Notes under the pieces: model-generated | The model's database searches: none | Told to the model about the DNA's origin: nothing | Seen by the model: the letters and a program-made list of their open reading frames with translations, nothing else | Position numbers and translations under genes: made by a program | Assembly (NCBI GenBank): GCA_036345935.2 | Contig: JADWOT020000001.1 | Coordinates: 2,531,258-2,595,257 of the forward strand | Direction of reading: 5' to 3' | Origin: Taenia hydatigena | Lineage: Eukaryota > Platyhelminthes > Cestoda > Cyclophyllidea > Taeniidae | Length of the DNA stretch: 64,000 nucleotides | Shown here: positions 1 through 10,653 of the stretch, in pieces | How positions within the stretch are numbered: position 1 is the stretch's first letter | Layout: every line of letters starts with the position of its first letter

Positions 1-192
1 CCCCTCCTCCCCTTGCCTACATGGGACATGAATAAGCACACACCAATTTATGAGGAGTGGGGAAGCGATGATATGGTTGGACATAGCCCTATCCAGGGAT
101 GTGGAAGAGGAGATAGTGATGGATCGTCGGTGAAAGGTGGTGATAAAAGCATACAATACTACCCCCATCAAAGACCAATCTATCCGGAGTGA
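1..192 (+). CDS. 3' end of a possible gene, cut by the window edge
   Basis: A reading frame is open from base 1 to a TGA at 190-192, about 63 codons. Its product is polar and moderately acidic (motifs EEWGSDDMVG and GCGRGDSDGSS) and ends in IYPE. An AATAAA signal at about 305-310 lies a little over 100 bases after the stop, a plausible 3' UTR length here. The start is outside the window. The acidic, Gly/Ser/Asp-rich tail fits the secreted acidic family that fills this region, but no signal peptide or promoter can be seen, so membership is an inference. It could also be a chance open frame. Confidence 0.35.
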   Translation, partial: PLLPLPTWDMNKHTPIYEEWGSDDMVGHSPIQGCGRGDSDGSSVKGGDKSIQYYPHQRPIYPE

Positions 193-1059
193 GGGAATGA
201 ACGGACGGGTTGTGAATTGCTGCTTTGTGCTAACTCAATACTCTATTTTTATGCACGAATAATAATCTTTTAGTAATATGGCTGTTAATGGGTGCTTTTA
301 TGCTAATAAATGTCCCATATTCTCATTTAAACAAAGAATTACGCAAAAAGGCATTCATCGTGCATAATTGGTTGGGCATTTGAAGTGGGGAAGTAGCACT
401 GTTGTGGGCGGAGGTAGGAGGTGACGAGTGTTGCATGGAGTAATGAGGTGGTGCGGAAGACATTCCGTGGTAATTTGCATCCACTGTTGGATTTGGTGTC
501 CACTCATTCACCTAGTCACTGATCCACCTATTCATTTATCCACTCATTTACACTTGACCATCCATCCGTGATGCTATCGTTCCATTCCTTACGCATTCAC
601 CCTATTTCCAAACTCGTATTCCTCCATCAATCCACCTATTCGCCCATCCATCCATCCATCCGTCCATCTATCCAGTCCTTGATACAATTGGTCGTCTTTT
701 TGCCTTTGTGCCTCTTCGTCTAAGCACATCTGCATTGAGCAGAAGGCAGATGTCCCTTCCAATATCGCTGGCAGCATTAACTCCATAGGTGATGAGGCGG
801 AAAAGGAGGATGGACAAGCCTTTATACATCTCATTATCCACACACCCTCCTCCCTTCCCCCAACCATGTATCCATCCTTACCCCTCTCCCATCAACTTGT
901 TTATCCCTATTCTAACCACCCCTCCACCCATCCATCCAATCATCCATTTCCTCTCCATCTTGTACTCTGCTATTAATTCATCGTTTAGCTTGAATTATCC
1001 ACCCAAGCCTTCTTCCACGCATCCACTACCCCAATTCTGAAGCCACATGTTGTGCAGTT
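193..1059. other. Intergenic stretch with TCCA-rich tract
   Basis: No credible coding sequence seen. It contains the AATAAA at about 305-310 and an imperfect TCCA/CATC-rich tract at about 530-960, like the tracts that precede the acidic genes elsewhere in the window. Confidence 0.5.
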
Positions 1060-1605
1060 ATGTCCTTTTCTTCACATTCCATGCACCATTGCATGGGGTG
1101 GTTAGAAGATCATGGTGATAGAAATGTTGGCGAGATTACCAGGTATGGAAATGGGGACGAAGAGAAGATGGAGGACGATGGAGACCATAAGGAGTGGGAA
1201 GAGGACGCGACTGATGAGGATGGGGAGTGGGGGGAGGAAGAAGAAGAAGAAGAAGAAGAAGAAGAAGAAGAAGAAGAGGAAGCAAAATAAGAAGACTTGG
1301 ACGTATCCACACCTGGATATGAATCGTTGTGGACAGAGCAGTTTGAAGATAGATTTCTTAAGAATAACGGTGAATACGGGTATCAGGGACATGAGGGAGG
1401 TTCATTTGATGGTCACGAGTCAATTCCCGCTGTGCGGAGTGATGATGGTGATGAAATGCTGGGAGGTAATCTCCATCAGGGATGCATAAGGGGAGAGGAC
1501 GGTGTATGCAGAAGACGCGACATATCTTCCGCGAAATTTGGCCAACGGGCGATAGACATCTCCTCCTATCGTGGACCTGCTTATCAGGCTTCATCTGACT
1601 GAGTG
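1060..1605 (+). pseudogene. Broken acidic-protein gene with poly-Glu tract
   Basis: Two open segments in the same frame (1060-1290 and 1297-1602) are separated by a single TAA. The first is Asp/Glu-rich and ends in a GAA microsatellite coding about 16 consecutive Glu residues. The second is Gly/Asp/Ser-rich and ends in a TGA just before 1605. No signal peptide and no TATA box are visible upstream, unlike the intact relatives. The last part (from about 1420) recurs near 39889-40071 ahead of the second A gene. Read as a decayed or 5'-truncated member of the acidic secreted family; a spliced gene whose intron removes the TAA cannot be excluded. Confidence 0.4.
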
Positions 1606-1747
1606 TTTGGGCGTGCAATTTCCCCTCTGTTGAGACCAGTATCTTGATGTTAACCACCCCCTGATCAGGTGGTAGGCATTTCCAAGGGTTAGGAGGTACT
1701 GGTCAGAGTCACGGCAACGTTAGGACTGTTACTTTTTGAAGATCAGC

Positions 1748-1925
1748 ATCCATTCATCCACGCATTCCTACATTCATTCCGTGCTTATTCATTCCACAAC
1801 AATCCATCCCTATCCACCCTATTTCTATCCATCCACCCATTCATCCATCCGTCCCTTCCTACATACATCCATCCTGCAATCCATTCACTCACCTACCACC
1901 CATTCATTTATCCATCCTGATTCCC
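1748..1925 (+). repeat. TCCA-rich minisatellite tract upstream of gene A1
   Basis: Imperfect CATCCATCC/CATTCATCC repeats about 250-430 bases ahead of the A1 promoter. A similar tract precedes most acidic genes in the window. Confidence 0.7.
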
Positions 1926-2129
1926 TCAAATGCCAGCCCGTTCGTTTTGTACCCATCTAGATGCATATGCACTCGTCCCTTCATTAAAGCCTTGACCCAC
2001 TTCTCTATTCATGGGCATGCTCTGTGCTCAAACCTTACTTTCGTAAGGACTTTTGAACTCTTTCATATCACCACCCCACAAGTCATCTGATGCAACACTA
2101 ATAGGCAGAAAATCTGTTCCAACAGGCGA

Positions 2130-2154
2130 TCGAGGCCTCTCTCACCTACATAAG
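2130..2154 (+). promoter_or_regulatory. Core promoter of gene A1 (degenerate half-site plus TATA)
   Basis: TCGAGGCCT (2130-2138), a degenerate version of the TCAAGGYCA extended half-site seen at sister genes, is followed after 7 nt by the TATA-like CTACATAAG (2146-2154). A further, reversed half-site-like CCTTGACCCA lies at about 1990-1999. Initiation about 30 nt below the TATA box would fall after the ATG at 2165 and before the ATG at 2195, which selects the second ATG. Confidence 0.55.
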
Positions 2155-2194
2155 CTGCGGAGAGATGTGGTCTCCCTCTAGCAAAAGTCCAAGC

Positions 2195-3724
2195 ATGAGG
2201 AGTAAGCACTGCGTCCTCACTCTCTTTATCGCCTTCTTTGCTGTTTGTGGAGTCGCCAAACCTACTGGACACCATGAGGAAGTTGATGGCAACCCACACA
2301 AATCAGAGCATCCAAAATTGAAGCTGTCCTGTCCAGTGAAATTTGGCGACTATATCATTAACGAAAGTAACTGCGAAGTGGATTGTTGTGGAATTATTGC
2401 CAAGGGAGTGGTAGATTGCAGAGGTGGTGGCGACTGTGATGGTGAGAAAGGTTTGGAAGGATTCCGTGATGATGGATGCATCGGTGCTGGGAACAGAGGA
2501 GACGAGTGGACTGTGGATGTGGAAGGAGGGAGAAAATTGGAGATAGAAGTGGGTGTGAGTGAAGAAGGAGGAGGGGAAGAGGAAGACAAAGTTGGCTGTA
2601 GATCTGCACGTGATGAACACTTTGATAGTGACAAGAATAACTACGAAAAACCAAAAAACCCTTATGATAAGGAAGTAGAGAAGTACGTCAAAGGACATGC
2701 GAATAAAAGGAAGGAAAATGAAAATGGATTTTCGAATAATAAAGACGATGGAAATTTTGAATATGGGAATGAATTAGAGGAGGAGAAGCACAAAGGAAAT
2801 GGACATGAGGGTGAAAATATGCACGAAGGACGCTTTGGTATAAAAGGCGTAGACAGAGAATACAGAGAAGAGCAAAGTGGACGTGAAGGTGTCGAGAAAT
2901 ATGAAGGACACCTTCGTATAGAAGACGTCGACGAAGAAAGTGAAGACGAAGAGGTTGGACGTAAAGATGACAAAAGGAACGATGAATGGCTTAGAATCGA
3001 AGACGTGGACGAAGAAAGTGAAGACGAGGGAGACGGACGGAAGGGTGACGAGAGGAATGAAGGACAACTTCGTATAGAAGACTTCGATGAAGAAATCGAA
3101 GACGAGGAAGACGGACGTGAAGTTGACGAGAAAAATGAAGGAAACCTTCGTATAGAAGACTTCGACGAAGAAAGTGAAGACAAAGAGGATGGACGTAAAG
3201 ATGACGAGAGGAACGATGAATGGCTTGGTATCGAAGATGTCGACGAAGGAATCGAAGACGGGGGAGATGAACGCGATGATTTCGTCAAGAACGAAGGGCG
3301 ACTAGGTATCAATTACATCGACGAGGTTATCGATGACAAAAATGAACGCGAAAATGTCGTGCGGGATGAAAGTGTAGACAATCAAATCGAAAGCATGATT
3401 AATGGACATGAAGTTGCTGACATGCTCGTTGTACAACTTGGTGGGGAAGACGTCGACGACAAAATAGTAGACAGAGGAATTGGACCCGAAAGTGAAATTA
3501 GGAGCAGACGGAGCATTGTTATGGGAGACGTTGATGTTGACGACGATTTTGAGAAGCACACCCAGGTGAATCGATTGTGGAGGTCAGGTTTGTCAGATGA
3601 AAAGTGGGACAGTGTGGTGAGATCGTTGTCTGACTACCCGTCCTCTGTATCACCGACTTGTTCCACTCCTCCCCATCTACTTCTGTCAGCAACCTGCTAC
3701 TTACTGCTGAGTAAAAGAATTTGA
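2195..3724 (+). CDS. Secreted polyacidic repeat protein A1
   Basis: Predicted 509-residue secreted acidic protein of unknown function. The frame is open from 2165, but the ATG at 2195 is preferred: it begins a good signal peptide (MRSK, hydrophobic run, AVCGVA before KPTG) and lies downstream of the likely start site. Next comes a Cys-containing segment (residues about 47-81, including CEVDCCG), an acidic linker, and seven imperfect 26-residue repeats (residues about 214-395, bases 2834-3379) of the type LRIEDVDEESEDEEDGRKDD. The last ~33 residues (from base 3625) are unlike those of its near-identical duplicate A2 and are not acidic. A GTGAGA at 3617-3622 could be a splice donor, so the true C-terminus is uncertain. 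No recognised domain. An acidic ion- or protein-binding secreted product is possible, but that is conjecture. Confidence 0.72.
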   Translation: MRSKHCVLTLFIAFFAVCGVAKPTGHHEEVDGNPHKSEHPKLKLSCPVKFGDYIINESNCEVDCCGIIAKGVVDCRGGGDCDGEKGLEGFRDDGCIGAGNRGDEWTVDVEGGRKLEIEVGVSEEGGGEEEDKVGCRSARDEHFDSDKNNYEKPKNPYDKEVEKYVKGHANKRKENENGFSNNKDDGNFEYGNELEEEKHKGNGHEGENMHEGRFGIKGVDREYREEQSGREGVEKYEGHLRIEDVDEESEDEEVGRKDDKRNDEWLRIEDVDEESEDEGDGRKGDERNEGQLRIEDFDEEIEDEEDGREVDEKNEGNLRIEDFDEESEDKEDGRKDDERNDEWLGIEDVDEGIEDGGDERDDFVKNEGRLGINYIDEVIDDKNERENVVRDESVDNQIESMINGHEVADMLVVQLGGEDVDDKIVDRGIGPESEIRSRRSIVMGDVDVDDDFEKHTQVNRLWRSGLSDEKWDSVVRSLSDYPSSVSPTCSTPPHLLLSATCYLLLSKRI

Positions 3725-5519
3725 CATAACAAACTCTATCTCATCGGAGTAAGTAGATTTGTCATAAAAAACCGCCTTAATGTAATCTGAAAAGCAAGGT
3801 AATGGCTTTGTTTTAGGTCTGCCTAAGCGTTTAGTGGTGTGGGTAAATTCACAACGTCGTTGGACATCTGGATTCGTGATAACCTGAATATCTTTTCCTC
3901 CTTCACATCTATATACCCATTTACCCCTTTTTCATCCATTCTTTCGTTTATCCATCCACCCGTCCTTCATTCCATCCATCCCCTCGACTCGGAGGGGGAT
4001 AATAACACATTATTAGCCTGCGACAGATGACCGACAAGTGGTATCTCCTATGTGTGCATGGAAGGAGTGTGAGGAACACCTCCTTTCTGGCCGTAAGTTG
4101 GAGATGGTGGATGGCAGACATTTCAGAAGCATTGACACACAGCGACACTTCATGTATCGTTCTTTCATGCAACTTGAATTCTAACGTACAATTTTTTCTG
4201 TTACTTTGCCAAATTTTGCGCTCATTATGGTCTGACTGAATCTCCTCCCAGCACACTTAACAGCCTGTTTATGAGTCATGGGAGAGGTTAATTAGGACAC
4301 CATGCATCAAGACTGCTGACGGCAAGGACAGTGGTGGCAGAGGAGACTTGAGTATCATCAAGGTTTCGCCTAAGGTCGAAGACTTTAACCAGACTTAGCA
4401 AGGTAGCTTGTTGTCCAAAATCACAGCGAAACCCCTGTACGATAAAATTTTCCATAGGGAAACATGATCTAAGCAGATTGATAGGACGCTCCCCCTCGGA
4501 GTGATCTAAAAAGGGCTTTATGCAAATTTGCGAATATTACGAGCCTCTCAACGCCACGAACCAGGTTCTGATATTCCATTTCTCTTCTTCATTTACATAT
4601 GTTAGCAGAATGCAAAGAAGGCGTGTGAGGAAGCAAAAACTCGCCATAGTATCAAATTTGGACTTTACTGTACTTTCTGATTACTAAAGTAATCACTACG
4701 TCAAATAGCTCACCATCTATACCACTCTCATTAATGTACCACAAGAAACAGTTAATCAAGAACATCTTTGAATTACACAAATGTTAGAGAACTGAATGTC
4801 AGCAAATCACACGAGTAAAATCCTTGGTAACACCAGAGGTATTCATAAGCTTCGAATTCTCTTCACCTATCCACACGATGTTACCAGATTCTGCCGTAAA
4901 TTCTTAAGAAAATGCCTTTTTTATTAGTGGGATAAGATCAGAAACTGAGACAAAGGCAACAAATCTCAAAGAAGCTTTCCAGTTTATCAAATGCATTTGC
5001 CATACACTTGTCCTTTTGAGTGCTACCTTTTTACCCGGCATAACCGAAACACACTCTAGAGTTGAGTCCTAGCAACGTCAAAGTCGAAGTCCATCAGTAT
5101 AGCTAAACTAACATTGACTCAATAATTAAGACATTTATATTTACCTACGGCTTCTAAACACCTTCAGTTTAGTAAGTTATAAAATAAATGCTATCAGTTC
5201 GAACCTACCTAAGACAAAATTCACAGTTGTTCATCTACTGCAGCCAAGGGATTTCGCAAAGGGTTAATAACACATTTTCCTCGATCTGTGTGAGGCCAGT
5301 GAAATAATATTTCAGGGTTTTCAACTCTAGGCGGCACTGACATGTCTCACTGCTCTTCTAGGCACAATTTGTGAGGAGTTTTCAAACAGAGCTAAGTAAC
5401 TAAACTCAAACCAAATACGCACCTTGGTTTTGTATTCCAGTATTTGAATTTTAAGTGTTCCTTAAAAAAGAAGTACCAAGGGTTAGTCTGCTAAATGCAG
5501 AAGCGATTTAAGCAGTGCC
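3725..5519. other. Non-coding stretch between A1 and the LTR element
   Basis: No gene seen. A short TCCA-rich patch lies at about 3900-3990. The rest is A/T-rich unique-looking sequence with stops in all frames. Confidence 0.5.
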
Positions 5520-5746
5520 TGTAATACTTAATTCTTTAAATGCGCTTTGCAGGCCAGAGGCGGGAAAAAAATGTGAACCACGTGACGGAGCAGCGTGGAG
5601 ACTCGCTGGAGCGCGACACTTCCTTGGCCTGAACCCCCACATCCCGCCTAGCTGTGTAATTATCACCCTATATATTAACGATGTTGAAATATACCCAGAC
5701 TTCTACTAACAAGGGTGACCAGTAAAAAGAGAAGGAAACCTCCACA
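5520..5746 (+). repeat. 5' LTR of decayed Ty3/gypsy element
   Basis: 227 bases, TG...CA bounded (TGTAATACTT ... CCTCCACA), matching 9511-9737 and 55482-55707. One base after its end comes TGGTGGTAGCGTTGGCG, a fitting tRNA primer-binding site. The flanking 5 bases are GTGCC on the left and GTGAC after the 3' LTR, a target-site duplication with one mismatch. Confidence 0.85.
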
Positions 5747-5799
5747 CTGGTGGTAGCGTTGGCGGATCTTCCCCATTTCAAGGAAGGAATGAATTTCGG

Positions 5800-8700
5800 A
5801 GATTGGATGAAAACCGTTGGGTTTAACATCCACTTGTACCCCCAGCGGCAGCGATCTCGACTAGTGCTGCGAGATTTTGGCCCAGCCCGTTATTGACCAA
5901 CGAGAGGAGTCGCTCGCTAGAGAATTCTTTCTCCGCGACCAAAAATCGGGCGAAAACGACGAGGACTACGTGGGAGTACTGCAAACCCTCGCTGAACGGG
6001 CTTTTAGGGGCTGCCCACCTAACAAGGTGAAAAGATGGGTGGCTGTCCAATTCAAAGCCGGCGTCCGTCCCCCGTCTATTGCCGCGAAACTCCAGGCCCT
6101 GAAGACCAGCGACCGCAGCCAGCTGGTCGATGCAGCCACTAGGAAACATCAGGAAGTCCTCCTGACTTCGTCGCTCCACACGACCCACCGACAACTGAGT
6201 TCCACACGTCCGCGGTGGACCCCTCCGCTCCGTATCGCAAAAGCAGGTGAGCAGCACTATTCCTTATCCTGCTTATCATCCCATGGCTCTCTTCCGTTTA
6301 TGCGAGTCTCCGGCAAGCTAGGGGGACGCCCCTGCAGTTTTCTCCCTGACTCAGGCGCAGCCAAGTCATTGGTGAACCCTCAAGCGTTCCCAGTTCTCCA
6401 CAATAAATTTTGTACGGGTCCTCCCCTCGCAAAACTTCTCTCAGCAGAGGGGAGAAAGATGAAAGTAAAAGGAGAGACGTTACTAAAAGTATCACTGGGG
6501 ACAGAAACGTGGCAATTCCCATTTATTATGTGCTCCGAGTTGATTTGGGACGCTATACTCGGTGTGGACTTCCTTTGTAACACCAAGGCGGTCCTGAATT
6601 TTGCAGAAGGAACATTCGTGACCACGCGGCATAAGAAAACAACCCCAGTCAGATCTCTGCCCAAAAAGGACGCAGACGCAATCTGTAGCGCCCTCCTCGA
6701 AGCTGCGGCCATTCTGATCAACAACTTGGATGAGCTTTGCTCCCAGCTAACGCACATCACCGATGGCGAGAGAAAGGAGCTACGCTCCTTGCTTAGCAAG
6801 TATCCAAGCATGTTCTCATGGCAAGGAACAAAACTCGGCCGGACAAGGATGGTCAAACACACGATTGACACTGGCGAGGCCAGGCCCATTTGGCAACCAC
6901 CCGGACGTATACCTCCGCCCCTCCAGGACGAAGTGAACCGTCTGGTGGAAGAGATGATCAAGGACGAAGTGATCAAACCATCCAAGTCACCATGGGCTTC
7001 TCCAATCGCACTAGTGAAGAAAAGTGACGGTAGTCTACGGCTGTTAAACGCCGTAACTAAGAAGGACGCCTTTCCCTTACCTCATATCAATGACTCCTTG
7101 GATGCTCTACATGGATCAAAGTGGTTCTCTACACTATACTTAAAATCTGGATACTGGCAAGTAGAAGTGGCAGAAAAGGATAGAGAGAAGACGACTTTTA
7201 TAGTACCCAACGGACTTTTATGAATTCCAGCCCATGCCGTTTGGACTCTGCAACGCCGCAGCCACTTTCCGGCACCTGATGCAGACAGCACTGATTGGGC
7301 TCTTTCAGAAACATTGCACAATCTACCTTGATGACGTCCTCGCTTTTGGTAGAGACATTCGCGAGCATAACGCCAATCTCAAACTAGTCCTGGACCGTCT
7401 GCAAGATGCAGGTTTGACCTTGAATCCAAAGAAGTGTCATTTTCTCTGCCGTTCAGTCAACTTTCTGGGGCACACAGTCTCGTCAGACGGGATGGCAGTC
7501 ACTGAAGACCGCACAAAACAAGTGAGAACCTTGCCGACACCAGCTAATCAGACGGAACTTCGCAGTTTCCTCGGTTTGGCAAACTACTATAGGCGCTTCG
7601 TTAAAGGCTTTGCCAAGATTGCTATTCCCCTACACAAGCTAACCGAGAAGCAGGCAAAAAGAAATTTCAAGTGGGAGAATGAACATGATGAAGCCTTTAA
7701 AGATCTAAAGTGAATGCTCTGCTCCGCTCCGATTTTGGCTTTACCAAATTTCGAGATCGCCGCACCTCCCTTCGTACTAGACACGGACGCCAGCGACGTG
7801 GCCGTGGGCGGTGTACTTTCGCAAAGAGGCAAAGAAGGTAGGGAGCACGTCATTGCCTACGCTAGTGCCAGATTGAACAAAAAAATGCAACAGAAGAGTG
7901 CAACAGAACGCGAACTTTTCGCCATTTATACAATGGTACGCCACTTCAAACAGTTCATAGTGAGAACAGACCGTCAGACGCTGACCTGGTTGAAAACAAT
8001 GAAGGAGATCGATCGCTCGGTTGCACGCTGGTACGAGAAACTGCAACAATATGACTTCACTGTGCAGTACAGAAAAGGAAACTAGCATAGCAACGCAGAT
8101 GCCTTATCCCGCAGACCCCTCTCAGTCGATAGGCATAGCGGTGTAGTGGGAACCCTATTTTTAAGCGAGCCGACTAAACATCAGTGGAGTAACACACAGA
8201 GTACAGACCCCGACACGTCCTTGGTATACGACAGGTTTCTGGCATCCTCGTCCAAGCCCACTGCGGAAGAGATGAAATCGTCCAGCAAGGCGGCCAGGCA
8301 GATATGGCAGCAATGGTCCAAACTCTCCCTGGAAGACGAAGTCTTGTGGTACCAAGAAGATGCCACGTCTCCCAAGCGCCTGGTTGTCCCAGGTTCCCTG
8401 ATACAAACAGCCCTCCAAGAGCTGCACGAACAATTGGGCCACGTCGGTGAGAAAAAGATGGTGGAGGCCTAGATGAAATGATACTGGTGGCCCTCCCTCT
8501 CCCCAGACGTGCACGACTTCTGCCGCACCTGCATTACTTGCAGCAAATTCAAGAACCCTCATTCCACAGCAGTGGCACCTCTGCAGCCTATGCTTACGGG
8601 GTTTCCGGGGGAACGAGTGGGTATCGACATCATGGGGCTCCTACCCCTTACCAAGAGGGGAAACCGATATAACTTAGTAATGGTTGACTACTTCACGAAA

Positions 8701-9470
8701 GTGGCCGAAGCGGAGTGTCTGAATCCGTCCATAGCGACCAAGGCCCTAATTTTGAAGGCCGACTCTTTGCTGAACTATGCAAGTCCCTCGGAATCGCAAG
8801 GACGCGCACGACACCTGGTCACCCTTAGGGCAATGGACAAGTGGAAAGAACTAACCGAACCCTGATAGCACTACTAAAGGCTTTTACGAAGGAGGCGCGA
8901 CCGGAAGATTGGGATTTAAACCTTGGACGCGCTCTTCTTGCCTATATGGCTACAGTCCATACATCAACCGGTGTCTCTCCGTTCAAGATGCTCACAGGCC
9001 GCGAAATGAGAGTTCCCTCCGACGTCTTCCTCCCGCGTAAAGAAGTAGCTACCGGCAACGCCTTGGAGTACGTACTACGTCTCAAAGAAGGGATAAGAAA
9101 GACGTTTAATCTCGCCCGCCGACACCTTCAAATGTCTCATACCCGACAAAAGAAATATTACGACAAGCACAGTCGACTCACTGCCTACCACGAAGGAGAT
9201 CTCGTCCAGATATATCGGCCGATTCCTCCACCTGGGACGCATCGCAAATTTTACCACTCTTGGAGTGAAGATCCCTTCCGTGTAGTAAAAGTCCTGTTTC
9301 CTACGAAATTCCTCGTTCGGAATGCGGAACTCTGTACCCATCCCATAACCGCCCACCACAATAAGATCCGCCCTTACAGAGGTGGTCCCCCGGTCGGCTA
9401 CGAGGACGAAGCCTATTTAATCGTTGAAGAAGGCAAAACACCCGACGGTTTAGCCGAAGCGAATCAATGA
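5800..9470 (+). pseudogene. gag-pol remnant of the gypsy element
   Basis: Gag survives only in part (about 5877-6240). The protease motif reads LPDSGAAKSL (about 6345) in place of the usual D-T/S-G-A. In reverse transcriptase a few residues before LNAVTKK are missing, and the motif-A Asp is Tyr (STLYLKSGYW, about 7130). A one-base insertion breaks the frame at about 7220, just before the EFQPMPFGLC motif. The YLDD box (about 7330) is intact. In-frame stops follow at 7711-7713 (before RNase H), 8083-8085 (before the ADALSR motif) and about 8470-8480 (integrase zinc finger HxxxxxH...CxxC). The integrase core lacks the segment around its second Asp (about 8755-8830). The C-terminal part from VERTNRTL to the stop at 9470 is open. 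No functional product is expected. Confidence 0.9.
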
Positions 9471-9510
9471 GGGTGGCGCCGGGGACGGCGCTCAAAAGAC
9501 AAGGGGGCTA

Positions 9511-9737
9511 TGTAGTACTTGTATTCTTCAAATGTGCTTTGTAGGCCAGGGGCGGGAAAACAATGTGAACCACGTGACGGAGCAGCGTGGAGACTCGCTG
9601 AGGCGCGACACTTCCTCGGCCTGAACCCCATATCTCGCCTAGCTGCATTTATCACCCCATATACATTAAAGATGTCTAAACGTACGCAGGCTTCTACTGT
9701 CAAGGGTAACCAGGAGGGAGAGGAGGAACCCTCCACA
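9511..9737 (+). repeat. 3' LTR of decayed Ty3/gypsy element
   Basis: 227 bases, TGTAGTACTT ... CTCCACA, same length as the 5' LTR and clearly homologous to it. Preceded by the polypurine tract AAGGGGGC. Confidence 0.87.
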
Positions 9738-9778
9738 GTGACAACTCACAAGTTGCAATTTCTGTGACATGCCAACAG

Positions 9779-9963
9779 TGTAGTACTTTGTTTGTTCAAA
9801 CTACCGGTTTCGGTCAAGGTCACAGAGGTGGCCGTGTTGCCCCAGCTGCGTGGGTTGGCCTCGGGCCATGCCAACAGCTCATTTCCCTCTGTCCGTCGAA
9901 AGTATACATTCTAACCTAGCATTCTGCCTTCTTTTGCCTTCAAGGGAGCCTTGGGACGCTACA
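9779..9963 (+). repeat. Left LTR of TRIM-like element
   Basis: TGTAGTACTTTG ... GGACGCTACA. It contains CGGTCAAGGTCACAG at about 9811-9825, a perfect TCAAGGTCA extended half-site, the same motif type found in the acidic-gene promoters. Confidence 0.8.
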
Positions 9964-10488
9964 TTGGTGGCAGCGGAAAGCAAACCCGACTCGGCAGGGT
10001 TTTCATCCCGGTCTCTACCGCCTGCGGCATGTTGCAGCGGTGTGAAAGAAGTGCGTGTGCTACGGATGGGCCACTAATGACGTCCGCCTCCGGCATCTAC
10101 CCCATCTCCGTGTTCTACAAGAAAGCTATTGATAACTGAAGCGACACTAGCCATTGACCACCTGGAAAGTTTCGTTCCAAAGATTACCCCTTGTAAACCT
10201 GCTTAAGGAGATAGGCGTGCTGACGCCTCCCTACGGACATACTGACGGTCGGTGGAACCACTTATTCTGAATTTTGTTCCCAAGCCAAGCGGAACTCGAA
10301 GTGCAATGCACTGCCAAGAGGGATTACTGACGTTGGTGTCAAGCATCGCCTCAATCGCGTGGAATGTCGGCGACTGGCATGGTTAGCTCGTAGGTGCTTC
10401 TTGCAGCACTGAGTATGCTGTGATGGCTGACGCGGGAGATGTACCGAGGGGCGCGTCGAGGACGACGCTCGAAAGAGGAGAGGGGCAA

Positions 10489-10653
10489 TGCAGTACTTTG
10501 TTTGTTGGAACTACCGGTTATGGTGAAGGTCACAGAGGTGGCCGTATTGCCCTAGCTGGGTAAGCTGGCCTCCGGGCCATGTCCTTTAAATATATACATT
10601 CTGATCTAGCATTCTGCCTTCTTTTGCCTTCGAGAGAGCCTCGGGACGCTACA
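10489..10653 (+). repeat. Right LTR of TRIM-like element
   Basis: TGCAGTACTTTG ... GGACGCTACA, homologous to the left LTR. Here the half-site reads TGAAGGTCA. Confidence 0.8.

Larger units (their letters stand above)
1420..3624 (+). repeat. Segmental duplication, copy 1 (A-gene block)
   Basis: This interval matches 39889-42225 at high identity in the same orientation. The left edge is at the sequence TCAATTCCCGC and the right edge at GGATC inside the 3' end of the A gene. Copy 2 carries about 127 bases (40139-40265) that are missing here; the junction shows a short GGT microhomology. Confidence 0.85.
5520..9737 (+). mobile_element. Degenerate Ty3/gypsy LTR retrotransposon
   Basis: A 4.2-kb element with paired 227-bp LTRs, a primer-binding site at about 5748 and a purine-rich tract (AAGGGGGC) just before the 3' LTR. 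Domain order is gag remnant, aspartic protease, reverse transcriptase, RNase H, integrase (zinc finger then core), the order of Ty3/gypsy (Metaviridae). It is dead: frameshifts, several in-frame stops, a lost catalytic Asp in reverse transcriptase and a deletion in the integrase core. It interrupts one copy of the 1.4-18.9 kb duplicated block; no copy lies at the matching place in the other. Confidence 0.93.
9779..10653 (+). mobile_element. Small LTR-bounded non-autonomous element (TRIM-like)
   Basis: Two related LTRs (9779-9963, 185 bp; 10489-10653, 165 bp) bound a 525-bp interior without coding capacity. After the left LTR comes TGGTGGCAGCGG, a primer-binding site starting with the same bases as the gypsy element's. 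A purine tract (GAGGAGAGGGGC) precedes the right LTR. Flanks AACAG and AACAT are consistent with a 5-bp target duplication with one change. The right LTR lacks about 20 bases found in the left one. Small size and lack of genes fit a terminal-repeat retrotransposon in miniature or an internally deleted element. Confidence 0.75.

Noticed and set aside
2165..2194. First in-frame ATG of A1 (and 40766 of A2, 62636 of F) as the start
   Set aside because: They lie only about 10-20 nt below the TATA box, probably upstream of transcription start, and would place extra polar residues before the signal peptide.
2350..3312. Long Ser/Pro-rich minus-strand frames opposite A1 (and 40951-41913 opposite A2)
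   Set aside because: Their composition is what GA-rich acidic codons give when read antisense, and they have no promoter or signal peptide of their own.
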